From Zonotrichia leucophrys gambelii (lineage: Eukaryota > Chordata > Aves > Passeriformes > Passerellidae), in assembly GCF_028769735.1 (NCBI RefSeq), contig NC_088170.1, positions 49,819,585-49,883,584 of the forward strand: a stretch of 64,000 nt of DNA, read 5' to 3'. Position numbers and translations under genes: made by a program. The notes under the pieces were generated by a model, which ran no database searches, was not told where the DNA came from, and saw only the letters and a list, made by a program, of their open reading frames with translations. Below are positions 10,444 to 23,095 of the stretch, in pieces (position 1 is the stretch's first letter; each line of letters begins with the position of its first letter).

Positions 10444-13400
10444 CCACCATAAAAAAAACAACCCTAATGATATGTCACAAACTTTATTCTCAAAAGACTT
10501 TGGTTCTCATATGCCTGAGAGCATCATTAGGGTTGATCTTCACTCCATGGCTGCTTGTTTCCTGCAGCACTGTAAACCCAGGTGAACAACGTCCATCTGT
10601 CTCCTCCAGCTGATGTGGGGTTTACTCTGTTCATAGGAGGAGCTGAACAGTGAGATCACTTTGTTTCTTGTTTGCACCTGTACAACTGGCTTCATACTCC
10701 CTCCTAAGTGAGAAGTTCAGTCTGTGTAACTGAGCACAGGTGAAAGGAAGACTGAGGCAAGGGCTTTCATCAGTATACTCAGCATAACATCTTTCTGCCC
10801 TGAATGATGAGATTTCTGAAACTGAAGTCGACTTTGATGTGCACAGCATCAGGAAAACAGAACTAGGTCACTCTCCTGTCTAGAAATATATTGTCTTTTT
10901 CAGCATAGCAAGGGATTGGCTTTATATATTGGAAAGCTGTAGAATATTATTAGTTTTCTAAAAATATAACTAATTCCTACTTTTATCTCTAATAATTACA
11001 GAGGTTCTGCATGCCTAAGGCTGACTACATGTGAGGGTTTTTTCTATTTTTGTGTATATATATGAGATATTGCTGTACTCAGCTTCAACAGCTTCAGCAG
11101 CCTGAAATAACTGTAAACTCAATAACAAAATAATTATAAACCTAATATTACCTTTTTTCAATGTGTCATGAATTTGAGACCTCTAGAATTTTATTTAAAT
11201 CTCACAGACATCACTCGGGTGAAGAAAACTGCAACATTCCTACAGGGATCAGATGCAGTAATGAATGTAAATGACTCAAGCCTGGTCGAGCTAACTACAG
11301 CTAGCATTTCAGTTCATAGCCTGAGCTGTCTTGTGAGCCCAGAGCCCACACACCTGCTCACACCCTGACTCACATCTGCAATGAGACAAGGCAAGGAAAG
11401 TCATGCCCCGGCTAGATCTGCCTCACACACTGGTTTTGCCTTGGCTGGCAGAAGGGGTGCATCCATCTCAAACCCTGGCCCAAGTAGACAGAGTCAGAAT
11501 GAAAGTAAACACCCAATGTCTCTTGTGTTTTAAGTACAGAGCAGAGCAAAGCTGTGCATGTGTCTGACCTGCTGCCATGACAGTATTGTGTTGTGATCTG
11601 AATTTGAAGACAAAACCACAAATTTTACCTGGTTCAAAATGCAGAAGGCAGCTGCCTGCTGCCTCCTCAGCACTCCTCCGGCAATGTGCAGTGCAGTGCA
11701 CTGTGCAGAGCCCCTGGCTCCCTGCTCTCTGTAACCAGGGGCCAGCTGTAGCTCATGGAGTGATGCGTGCTTTTGTCTTCCACAGGCTTAGTATATTTTG
11801 CTACTTGCTCTGGGGTAGCAAGGTTCAACAGGTTCATCAATGAGCTCTGATGAAGTTCATTTTGGCATCAGTGGTAGAATGTTAGTTCTGAAAGAAGAAC
11901 TGTTACTTGAACTCAAATAATGGTACAAAAGTCTCACATAAAATTGGATGAAAAGTCTAGAACTCCTTTAAACCACACACCCCACCCCCTCCCCTTCCCA
12001 CTTGCATATGCCATTTTGGCATCACAACTACTGAGTTCAGCTCAGAGCCCAAATTGAACCCTGCCTCAGCAGAAATGCCTGAACCTTGGTTGCATAGTGG
12101 TCTCAAGGAAGGGATTTGACTAACACTTGCATTAACCCTTGGTAAGTGGCTTGCAGCTCTTAATTTCCAGACCATGTTGAAGCACCTTCCAGTTCATTTG
12201 GCTTCTGATTAAAAAGGTTGATAATGAAGAGTAGCATTTTGGACAAAAAGATGTTAAGATCTGATGTTTAGCTTTTTTAATTTTATGCTGTTTCATTCTG
12301 GGTTTGATTGACTTCTAATATGTGTTTTGTCCCAAATACTAAGAGACATAATTAAATTAACTGGAAAATAAAATAGTTGATTTTCATCATGACTGTTAGA
12401 GATTGGAGCACTTAGTCATTCTTGAGGCTGAGGCATTTTTAAAGGTTGCACAGGATTTTCATCACACCTGTTCTACCACAGTCCTATCAAATCAGACACC
12501 TGGCCTCTCTCCTCTCAGCAGCTGATAGGAGAAAAGTCATTACAATTCAAAGACCACACATGAGTTTGGAAAGTTGGTGCATAAATGTTTTTTAGAAAAC
12601 TTAGAATGGATTAAAATAGTCTGAAAATGTGAAGTATTTTTCACATGGAAGGCATCATTCCAGCACATTTGCAGCTAGAAGTGAGTCTACACAAGTTATC
12701 CATCAGTCTAGGTGTATGTATTGATAACCTGTGGTGGAAGGGGAATATATGGTATTGAGTAAACCCTATCTTGGTATCCATATAATTATTTTAAAAAGAG
12801 ATAAGCAGAAGAAAGAAGAAATGTCCATGGCAGTCAAGCACACTACACTCTCTTCTGAGTAAGCGTGCTCTGTATCCAGGGGCAGAACCAATGCTTACTC
12901 AAATGGAAGCTCCTTGCTGCTACATGGATGGCCTGTGGCAAACATCAAACTGTGGCTTACCTGCCCCTTACTTCTTTACTTGAAATATTAGAAAGAAATT
13001 GCTACACTTGTCCCAAAAGCACAATATATACCTATTCCCTTTTGTTTCAAAATGCAATCTGAAGTCCATTTTTTCAGTATTTCAAATTTGAAACAGCTTC
13101 CTACAACCAGATTCACTGGAGCCGTGTCCTTTTCTTTGAAAATACTATCTTGTGGGGATTTGCCTGCTCTCTGAAATTCCTAGGATAATTCTGCTATGGG
13201 TGGTGCTATAAAATTCAGTGTTGATGATTGTGTTCCATTGTCTTAATGACTTGCTTTTCACATTCTTCTGCACCTAATTAGATTCAGATCAAATGAAGTC
13301 ATAAGTGCCTGGGGATAAAGAAAAACTCTTAAAGGGCAATTGGCTCAGTCAATGCAAGCCTCCAAGGGGTGTTTGAAGCAGATGCAGTGATTAATTGGTT

Positions 13401-14034
13401 ATTTCAACTTCTTGTGATGAACTGTTCTGACAGAACAGGTATTTTCATGCTATCTGGATTGATTGCAAAAGCTGTTTGTGTAAGAAAAGCGCAGCATCGG
13501 AGAGACAGTCATTTAATGTGCACATGGGGACTGTATCATCAAAATAAGTATATGGAAGTTGTGAATATGTAATAATCAGTGTGGAGAGGCTAAGAGCATA
13601 TTTCTAAGATCTAGGATATGCTGAATAACTGCTCCAAAAGTGGTGATGTTAGTAATGATATGTCAAGTAATAAATATTTAGCTGAAATAAATTGACGTCG
13701 GTAATTTAGAAGTAACTCTCGGAAAATGTAAATGCCTCTGTAAAATGGTGAAGTCTTACGAAGTTTACATGCACTGAGCCAGCACAGCAACAACTGAGAG
13801 AAAATGCAGGATCCATCACTGAAAATCCATGTCATAGCATTGTACCTGTTGCCTCCAAATCTTCATGGTAATTACAGGATTAGGACAACCTTCTAAAGTT
13901 CCTGCTCTGATTAGCCAGTGTTGCAAAGAAACTTCATACCCTACAGGTCCCAAACAGTCTAACAATGCAAACTCTCAACTTCTGTTTAATTTACTAATTT
14001 AGGAGCAAAACAGCTTCAGCAAGAGATTTCAGAA
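10444..14034. other. Unannotated non-coding DNA
   Basis: No gene or transposon was recognised over 3.6 kb. Open frames are at most 88 codons. A small self-complementary patch of 'gcagtgcagtgcactgtgc' type lies near 11686-11706 within a slightly GC-richer stretch (11640-11760). Confidence 0.55.
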
Positions 14035-14412
14035 CTTTGGCTAAGAGAGTTAGGGGTGTTTAGTTGGGAAAAGACCCAACTAAGGGGTGGTGTTATCACT
14101 CTCTGCAACTCCCCGAAAGGAGGTTTTGGCCAGTAGATATTTGGCCTCTTCTCTCAAACAACCAACCAGGATGACAGAACACAGTCTCAAGCTGTTCCAG
14201 GGGAAGTTTTGTAATAATTTCTTCACAGAAAGAATGGTTAAACACTGCAATGGTCTGCCCAGGGAGGTGATGGAGTCACTGTCCCTGGAGGTGTTTAAGT
14301 AAAGACTGGGTGTGACACTCAGTGCCATGGTCTAGTTCACATGGTGGTGTTGGGTTATAGGCTGGACTTGATGGTCTCAGAAGTCTTTTACTATCCAATT
14401 GATTCTGTGATT
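14035..14412 (+). mobile_element. CR1 LINE 3' end, well preserved
   Basis: This is the clearest transposon in the window. The plus strand follows the CR1 3' end closely: 'ggggtgtttag', 'cactctctgcaactccc', 'ttcttcacagaaagaatgg', 'tgcccagggaggtgatgga', 'ccctggaggtgtttaag', 'ggctggacttgatggtctc', ending in the CR1 8-bp tail 'gattctgtga'. The piece at 14087-14302 still translates to the end of the CR1 second reading frame (reverse-transcriptase protein C-terminus), with recognisable 'FFTERMVKHCNGLPREV' and 'SLEVFK' blocks. The frame then stops and the rest of the element is absent. It is a typical 5'-truncated dead copy. Confidence 0.92.
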
Positions 14413-16706
14413 TGTTAACTTGGTCCCTTCTAGGCTGTAACTCTTATATCGTTTTATGTGGTATAACTTTGACTTTCCACGCATATTACTAGGTCATGTC
14501 ATTGAAGCACAGATTATTTGGAGCAAGCAATGAGCAATCACCTTTGGAGTCTCTCTGGGCTTTGGTATTGGAAGTACTTGCATGCAAGACTGTCTTGCAA
14601 CTGACCTTTCCCCATCATCCCCCTTTTGGCCTCATGTTTTTTAGAGTCTGACTTATATCCTGCCACTGGTTCCTCAACCAGTGGCAACCTTGCTTCCTTC
14701 ATTTCTCTTACTTGATTTTGCTTTGCCATCCCTTTTCCCTACTGTCTGTGCAGACACATGCCCTCCCGTACTACATTGGGTTTTTAATATTTTTGCCTCA
14801 GTATTTTTTTTTTCAGTGGAAAACACACACACAGGTACGAACAATTCTCAAACTAGTAAGACCTCTGAAGCAAAAGAAAAACAAACACATTAACACATTA
14901 TATTTTGGTCTTGCTTCCTTTTGCTCTTCCCATTCTTTTGATTTTTGGCTTGATCTCTCATGAATATTCAGGCTATATAAATATTTTGTGGTAGGAACTA
15001 TATCTTTTATCAGTACCAAACACACTTCTGGATGCTATAGAAAAGCTGCAATATGTGGTTAAAATATTTACCTTAAGAACTCAGCGATACAGGTACTTAG
15101 CATTCAGACTTGAATATCCTTCTTTCCTTAGGCAATTGGCTCTGAAATAAAAACAGCAATAGCAACATGAGGAATTAGTCAACTTGTATCAGTCAAGGGA
15201 CTGCACTTGGTCCATTTGTATCTTGTTAACATGGAAAAAATCAAGGCATCTTTACTGTGATTCTGCAACTTCTGTCTAGGAAAACAACACTCCCACACTC
15301 AAGATTATACACTTAATTTAGAGAGGAAAAAGAACAAAGGATTGTTAGGTGAAAATACTGCTCAAATTACATTCTGTAACATGGTTCAGTGCTTTGAATT
15401 TTCCTCTTTTAAGATAAGATTTTGTTGCTATGCATGCCCCGTGATAAGCTACAGCAGTGTCCCAGTCACCAGATCCCTTCCCTGACAATCCCCTTACATC
15501 CACATGGCTTCTACTGCCTTTTACCATATCACATGCTCAGCACGGGAGACAACAGCCTTGTCCACAACTCAGTGAGTAGCAAACTTGTCCAGGATGTTTG
15601 TTGTGTGGGTCTGAGCCTGTGGCAGGCCTGAAAGACAAGCTTTTCCCATGCTTGCCAGTGTGCTGTGACTACTGGAGTATTTTCAAGGCTTGAAGAGTGT
15701 TGCAGAGGCATGAAGGAGGCGCTGGGTCGTGCTGAGAGGAAAAACAGAGCTCATACAACTGCAGTTTCTAGTATATACAAAGAGGGAGAACTTAAAACAT
15801 AAATTTCCCTCTGGGTTTTCATATGTTTTCTACCTACTTTACATCAGCTAAATCTTGATTTCTATACCACTAGTCCTCCATTCATCACACAGGACTAAAA
15901 CTTCAGTCAGGACTAAACATTGCCAAAAGAAGCAGGTACCCAAGTGTTAACATGGCGAAATCACTGAAGCAGACCTGTAACTTTGTAACTGGAACAATTA
16001 GACAGTGCTAGAAAATGCAGAGGGATGTCTTTGATTTGTTGTTGCCTACTAATGGCTCATTTCAATTATTTTTTAATTAAAACCATTGAGGTGTTGGAAG
16101 AAAAAAATCCAATCTTTTTATTTTGTTTCATACTTTTAATGCATACATTTTAAGAATGCTCAGTGCAAAATTAACTTTAATACATAACCTCTACAGCATT
16201 ATGAATAATGCTGCCTTATTAAAAGTGAATCAGTCTGAAAAAAACCCCAGTATTGCACTCTTGCTCCTGGCAATGTGTTTGCTTTTTATCCCTCTGTTGT
16301 GATGAGCATAGAGCTTCAGGTTATCATTTTGTTTCACTCTAGTCTTACATCTCACATTGCAGACAGGATCAAGTTTAAGCAAGCACTGAAGGGAATGTGG
16401 TTACATCCCCTTTTACTATTTTTTAATGCAGTAGGAGCATGTGAATGAACTTACAGCTCAGTCATTTTTCTGGTGCTAGACAACACAGCAAAGCTAGGAA
16501 AAATAATCATCCCCTCCTCAGATTTGAGGGCTTTGGATCCAAAATTAGGACATGAAACTTTTCAATTAAGTTGATGCTCCAAGAGCACTTCAGGACAGCA
16601 CAGGTCAGTCATCATATCAAATACCTGTCTTAGAGCACCTCTCTCACTGTGTTGCAGTGATCTGAATACACAAGGTCAGAGAATCCACCTGATTAGAACC
16701 AAAGTG

Positions 16707-16784
16707 GAAAAAAAACAATTCAAATAATCAAAAAAAATCAAAATAATAATCAAAATAATAAAAAAAATTCAAATAATCAAAAAT
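16707..16784. repeat. AT-rich low-complexity tract (CAAATAAT-like)
   Basis: Units such as 'caaataatcaaaa', 'caaaataataat' and 'ttcaaataatc' recur irregularly with A runs. This is a simple low-complexity repeat without coding or promoter evidence. Confidence 0.75.
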
Positions 16785-18262
16785 CTGTTATGTGTCCCAC
16801 TCCCTCCCTTCCCATCACAACCAAACCCAAGTAAGGAGTGCACACAAAATCCTGGTTAGTTTTAATCCGGTTCAGCCCCCTGATCACATAGCAACACAGG
16901 AGAGGTTTCAATTTAAGCTCCCAAGTGCACTTGTCCCCAGTGTTAAAATTTAAAGGTGAACCCCTCACAGAGTGTCTGACTCTCCACTACAATTAAAAGA
17001 GATGTAGGCAAGAATTCATGGGGTATCAGCTGATATCCCAGACACCCTAGCTTATCCAAGGCACTTCTACAGAGCTGTCATGTCTCTTGCCAGATTAAGA
17101 GAGACCTATGCCCTTCCAGATGGGTAGATGGGCAGCAGGTGAGTTAGAGCAGGAACATGCACAAGACCAGGTATTTATGATTAGCCAATTGAATATGAAT
17201 GTAGACATTTAAAAAATCCACCTATGTTGCTTTCAACCTGAATCCTGACCCTAAACTCACTTAACCTAAAGCAGAACACCACTCACAAATATGCCAACAA
17301 ACACCAGGGAGGAGGGCAGTGCAGGCTGTAGGTATTGCTCAAAACACAATGGGGGTGAAAACCTCCTTAGAGCAAAAATACTTTATTTTTAGAGGAAATC
17401 TCTTTGTGTACTACAACATGGTTTTTATAATTACCATGCTATTAGTTAAAACAGCAGCAAAAATCTTTTACTTTTGGAACAAAAGAGGCCATTAGTTCTC
17501 CTTGAGTCCTAAAAAGACATCTCAGGAAAGAGGTCCAGCTCAAGATGCATCTTCTCTTAACCTGAAGTCTCTATCAGAAAGCATATTAAATTATCCTGGA
17601 ATATTTTCTATAATTAATTTGCCTTCCTTTGTCCACAGGTTAGAGACTCTGACTCAAATTGCTTCTGGACTCAGCCAGAGGTGAGGACAGCCCTGAGGGC
17701 TTAGGATCCACTGGGACCATGCTGTCTGATGGTGGAGTGAGCTGTAATGAACAGGACAGTATGAAAGTTGAGGTGAAGTCCCATCCAATTTGAAGTACTA
17801 AAATAGCACAAGTTCACATACATGTGATCAAAAAGGAGGCAACTGTATTTAGAATAAAAACAGTTGCTGCAACCAAATAAGTGGATAACCTGAACTGGGC
17901 AAGAATGAGAAGTCTAATTCCCCTGAAATTCATGAGATTAACCTCAAAGCATTTTTCTGCTGATTTCATCTGATTTCCTCACCTACCCTTCTGTAAAACA
18001 TGTGGACAATACCTTTGATATGAATATTTCACTTCTAATGAAAACAAGTGTTCATACATCTTCCTGCTTAGGTGGGATTTCTGTGAGCATCTCTCTGCTG
18101 TGGGAAAAGGGAAAAAAAATCTGTTCATTCTCTATTGCCATCTGGGCCTTTTTTTTTTTTCCAGAGATTACTACCTTCCCCTAATTTCATTCCTCTGAAC
18201 AGATATTAAAAAAGGCAAACTGAAAGAAAAAAAAGGAACCAAAGGACATTTAGGGAACACAG

Positions 18263-18304
18263 AACAATATTAAATTTACCAGTAACAATATTAAATTTAC
18301 CAGT
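18263..18304. repeat. Perfect 21-bp tandem duplication
   Basis: The 21-bp unit starting 'aacaatattaaattt' at 18263-18283 is repeated without change at 18284-18304. The identity of the copies suggests a recent replication-slippage duplication. Confidence 0.95.
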
Positions 18305-20181
18305 AAACCTCATTGCTCAATTTTTACATATATGAATACATACATAGAGCAGCACACGATGGAAGAGAAACATCATAAAGAGAGATCATTACTTAGAGAC
18401 ATTGACTCAGGAGATGGGAACATCCAGCCCATCTCAGCTGGCAGGGGAAGAACTTCCTGGGAAAAGTTGTTCCAGCTCAGAAAGTCTGTGACTCAGATGA
18501 AATTAAACTTGGAAGCAAGGACTTGCTTGCAGGGACACCTCCAGGGTAGAACAAAAATTGAATGTGGCATCCTTTTTTAAAATTCTATTCTCAACTCATT
18601 CATTTTGTATTTTCTCTGAGTAGAAAATTTGATTTACTTGTATGATAAATACTGCCTTTTTTATTTGAAAGTCCCTTTGGTCTTCTATGAGAAAGTTCAA
18701 GTCATGTTTCCCCCTGTATTTTTCTGTATCTACAGAAATTTGTTGAACCTGAAAAGTCTTACATGAAGGAAAAGTTCTAGGTTTATTTTAAAATAGAAAA
18801 GGAAAACTTGAAAGGATGAGCCTTAATGCTATGGAAGAGCTTGCAAGCCTCAGCAATAATAGTCCAACAAGAGATTGCAGAATTAAAACACATTTTAAAG
18901 TCAATGCTCAATTTATTTCCTCAGAGCCTTTTATTTTCATGCCTAGAAGTGGATTTAGTTCATGATTTCTAATGTTAGTTTGACAGCACCGAGTGATTAT
19001 GTTAAACTTGGCATTTAAAGGACCACATCTAAAATAGATCAAATACTTACTGCATGTGTGAAGAGAGAATAGGATTTAAAGAAATCATAATGAACACTTG
19101 AATGCTGCCAATCAGTCAGAAAACTCTAAAAAGGCCTATATTCTTAAAATATTTTCTTTGCTTATTTTGATAAGCATAACAGTCATGTTGAAAGTAACAG
19201 GAGCTCTTGTGTGCATCAGTGTCTGAAAGACATGCTACTAAATTGGCAGGAGCCACTATATGTCTATTCTTAGTTAAATGGTCTGAAAATCTCAAATTCT
19301 TCTTTAAATCCTTGACATCTTCAAATTTTTTTCTCTTTTCAGGTAGCTCAGTTCTCTGCTAATTCAATTGCTTTGGGTGGTTGTCTCTGCCAAATGGAAA
19401 ACAGCAATTTTCCTTAATCTGCTGCTTTTAAAATGTACTTCTCATGATTTTCTGATGTACAGTATTCCCTCCTGCAGTATCTGCTTTTTAATTTGCAATG
19501 GATTTCTAGCTTCTTTAGAGTGATCTGCAATAGCAATCCATTAAAATATTTTTGATTAATCTTCATGAGTATCTGATTTGATAGTAAGGCTATAGATTTT
19601 TGCAAGAAAATGTATCTGACAACAATGAATTCTGTATTATTTCTTTATTATATTAATTCTATCTTTTATGGATAATTAATACCTGCAGAAGTTGCATGTC
19701 TTCCTCCAGGGACACTTTTTGAAAACCAATACACTGAAGTATCACAAAGAGGAAAATGAATCAAAATATTCTAGATTTCTAACTATTAAAAATTCAGTAG
19801 TTTGCAAAGACTCTGTGATAAACTGCTTCTATTCCCAGACAGAAATAAAAGCAATACATGTTAGAGAATCTAATAAAATTCCCAAGAGAAAGGGTTCTGT
19901 CTAACAATATCCAGCTTCTTTACACCATCACTTAGCCGCATTTGGAGGAGCTTAACTTGCTCATTATTTAGCATGAAATCTCTTAGACACTAATACCTGC
20001 ACCTGGAAGGGGAATGTTTATTTCCTACCTGAGGCTTTACTCCCTGGTAGTTTGCTCATTCAAATGGGCAGCATTTAAGTCCTGACAGCAGCATGGAAAG
20101 TTAGTTGTGCTCAAAGATAAGAGCTGTCCTCTCCTGACCTGCTGCTGCTCTTTTCCCTTTTATCACCCGTGTTTATCAATA

Positions 20182-20440
20182 TCACAGAATCATCAAGGCT
20201 GGAAAAGACCTTCAAGATCATCTAGTCTAACCATCAATCTGGCAATATCATAATCACCCCTAAACCATATCCCCAAGTGCCACATCCAGACATCACTTGA
20301 ACACTTACCAAGATGTTGACTACACCACCTCTCTGGACAATTTATTCCAATGCTTAACTATTCTTTCACTGAAAAGTTATTTTCTAATATAGAATCTGAA
20401 AATTCCCTAGTTCAATTTAAGGCCATTTGTCTCAAATTTA
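20182..20440 (-). mobile_element. CR1 LINE 3' end fragment
   Basis: On the plus strand the sequence runs 'cacagaatcatcaaggctgg', 'aagaccttcaagatcatct', 'gtgccacatccagacatc', 'cttgaacacttacc', 'acaccacctctctggacaa', then a tail ending in 'ttcaatttaaggccattt'. This is the reverse complement of the CR1 3' end, starting at its terminal 'ttctgtga' unit. The element therefore points left, is truncated at its 5' end near 20440, and is moderately diverged. No intact frame remains. Confidence 0.92.
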
Positions 20441-22868
20441 AGAGGACTGCTGATGGGTGGATACAAAACCAAGGCTGAAAATAAGGTTAAGCATGTTCCT
20501 GTAGGCACATGCCATAATCATGAGGTCAGATCCAGACTTTCCTTTTCTTTTGCTCTCAGAAGCATAGTGTTCAGTTTCGACCCAAGGGGAGAGGATGTCC
20601 TAATTTTCAGACCATGGAATGTTGTGAATTCAGGTATTAGAAGATCCCTACATTTGAAACTGGGGGAGCACAGACCCATCTCCTAACTCATCCTGTCTTC
20701 TGAGCAGTTTTGTTTATTGCTAGGCTGTTACACTAAAGACAACTATGAGTGCTATCACAAAGCTCTATTGAAGTTACCAGCCTCAAAAGAGCAGGGGTAG
20801 ACTGCAACATGAGTGACAGATACTATCAGCAATCTGAATCATCCCTTAAAGCTGCCTAGAGATTCAGAGGGAATCACTCTAGTTAAGAATACAGCATTCA
20901 AACAGCATGGAATTAATGTAACTTTTTAAATGTCATGGTTTGAGAGCCTGCAGGAAGCAAGTTCCCATTTGGCCATGGAATAATAGAATTGACTAAGAAC
21001 TGGAATGCATATTTTGCAATACATATAATGATCAAACTGTTCTGTAATTGTAAGAAGTGACTTATCCCAATCAAAAGATAGTCACATTTTTCTGAGGTGA
21101 TACTTTTCTACATTATATTCTGTCTAAGATGCACCTAAAAAAAATAAGACACAGTGAAGGATCCTTTTTGGATACCCCTGTTGTCTTTTGGGCATAATTT
21201 TATCTTGATTTTCTACATCTTCTTATCTCTCTTTCAATTAAGACAGAGAAGAGGAAACAACTTGTTGTGTTTTGGCCTAATTCCATGGCTGGTTGTAATT
21301 TAGAAGTTCTCTGCTGTTTGCCCTGCAAATTGTGGGTATCATTGGTTAACATGCCACTAATCTTGTAGAAATGGAACTGAATAGAATGTCAGAAGTTCAG
21401 GCAACTATTTGGACAACACAGCCTATAACTGGATTTCATTAGTACTGCACTAATAACTCAGTGCATTAGCAGAAGGAAAATAATGTAGGAAATGGGATGG
21501 AAGATGTCATCAGGGTACTTGGATGTTTTCACTCTGGTGTGACAGAGCACAAGAGTTGATGCCTACTGAAGCTGATGTGCAAGAGTAAAAAAGCAAATAA
21601 ATTCAAACCTTCCTTTTTTCTAATTCATTATGAAAGTATATTAATCTGTTTTTGAATTCTGCGAAGCTGTGCATCTTCCCCTCTCTCAGTGCAGGATCAA
21701 TGAACAAAATAGAACACAATTCAGGCTATTTGCAAAATTACATTTTTACATGGGAGCTAGAATGCCATAAGATGTGTCACTAGTGATGATTTTCATGAAA
21801 AATAAAATAATTTCCTTTCCTTTTAAAAGGTAGGTAGCAGGAAAGAAAGGAGGAAAGAAATTATTTTACAAGAAGAATTTTTCAAACAGCCACAGGGGGC
21901 TTCCTATTGCATGCTCCCACTCTGAGTGGCCACTTTAACAGAAAAATTATGGAAAAATGCCAGAGAAATTTGCTTACTGATGGATCCTTCTCGTGGGTGG
22001 AGATTTTTGTTTGTTTTGTTTTGTTTTGTTTTTTGTTTTTTGTTGGATTTTTTTTTTTCTCTTTTTAATACTCTTTCTTAATGCAGAGGTAATGGGGAAA
22101 ATTGGTGCAGCTGTGGCTGGACTGCTGCTGGGACAATGTTAATGCAGTGAAAAGGAAACATGTTCTTTACAGATGCAAAAGATTTGCTTAAGCTCTAGGG
22201 GAGAGACAAGAACTTGAAGAGAGGTCTGTTACAGACGACACAATCCACTCAGGGAGCCTCCTGGTTGAAGATGGTCAGAGGCCAAGGATGCCAGGAGGAG
22301 GGTACAACAAGTGACTGTCCACTAGCTGCTCACAGCTCCCACTGGATACAGGATACTAGCTGAGAACAAGCACAGGCTTTTCTTACTGCATCATTATTTT
22401 AAAGAAAACAGTATTTCTGCCTCTAAATTAGGCAGGAGATTAAAAACATGTGGGTATTTCTAAGAAATACACTTACACTTAAGAAATTCATTTACATAGA
22501 AATGTCAGTTAAACAAATTTTGACTCTAAAAACTTCCTAAGGAAGTCTTCCTCATCTCTGACTTCACCATTGCAATACATGCCTGCATGTCTGTAAGGGC
22601 AATCCCTCCTAAAACATTTTCCTCTAGAAAGTTTCATGTATTCCTTTAGTTTTCATCACAGAGATTTCAGAAGCTCAGTCAGGTACTTATCATGTGAAAC
22701 AATTAAGCAGTTATAGGTACAGTAATGTGAGCATTAATAACTAAATCTACTACATTCATTTTGTATGCAACCTTTTCTATGGTGTGTTAGTAGTCCAAAT
22801 TGCAAAGCTTTGCAAATGAATATGAATAGTCAGCAGTGAGGCTGGGATGTTACATCACACCCAGAGAG
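20441..22868. other. Unannotated non-coding DNA
   Basis: No gene was recognised. A TTTTG-type simple repeat lies at 22004-22068. The open frame at 20453-20686 continues from the CR1 fragment border and has no family resemblance. Confidence 0.55.
22004..22068 (+). repeat. (TTTTG)n simple repeat and T-run
   Basis: Consecutive 'tttgttttgttttgtt' units are followed by interrupted 'ttttttg' units and a T run with one interruption. It resembles the poly-T/A end of an old retroposon, but no body of such an element could be identified next to it. Confidence 0.8.
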
Positions 22869-22869
22869 C

Positions 22870-23095
22870 TATTATTTAGCATGTACATAATATTTCCATC
22901 CTCAGAGAGTTTCATGAGTAGCCATGCATTCATCTCCTAAAGATGCCTCAAGCAAAGCAGGTAAATATTACCATATCTATTTCTAAACATGAAAGACCAA
23001 AAGACAGGAAGGTAGGGAAGCTAAGCGACTCACCCAAAGGCAATCAGTAACAGAAAGTCACTATCAGAGACATAATTACAGGCCAAGCACTCCTA
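22870..23095 (+). mobile_element. MIR-like ancient SINE fragment
   Basis: The order of blocks follows the mammalian-wide interspersed repeat core and 3' part: 'taccatatctatttctaaa', a diverged 'gatgaggaaactgag' equivalent, 'gggaagctaagcgactcac', 'ccaaaggcaatcagtaac', then 'caggccaagcactcct'. The match is weak and gapped, as expected for an element of this age. Borders are approximate. Confidence 0.5.

Larger units (their letters stand above)
14413..20181. other. Unannotated non-coding DNA with small simple repeats
   Basis: No gene was recognised in 5.8 kb. Contents that I can name are the A/T-rich AAT-type tract at 16707-16784, short homopolymer runs near 14807 and 18150, and a perfect 21-bp tandem duplication at 18263-18304. 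Open frames are below 85 codons. Confidence 0.55.

Noticed and set aside
9836..10450. Long frames on both strands (up to 204 codons)
   Set aside because: They are created by the GGAA array, which cannot contain stop codons and reads as repeating short residue patterns on either strand.
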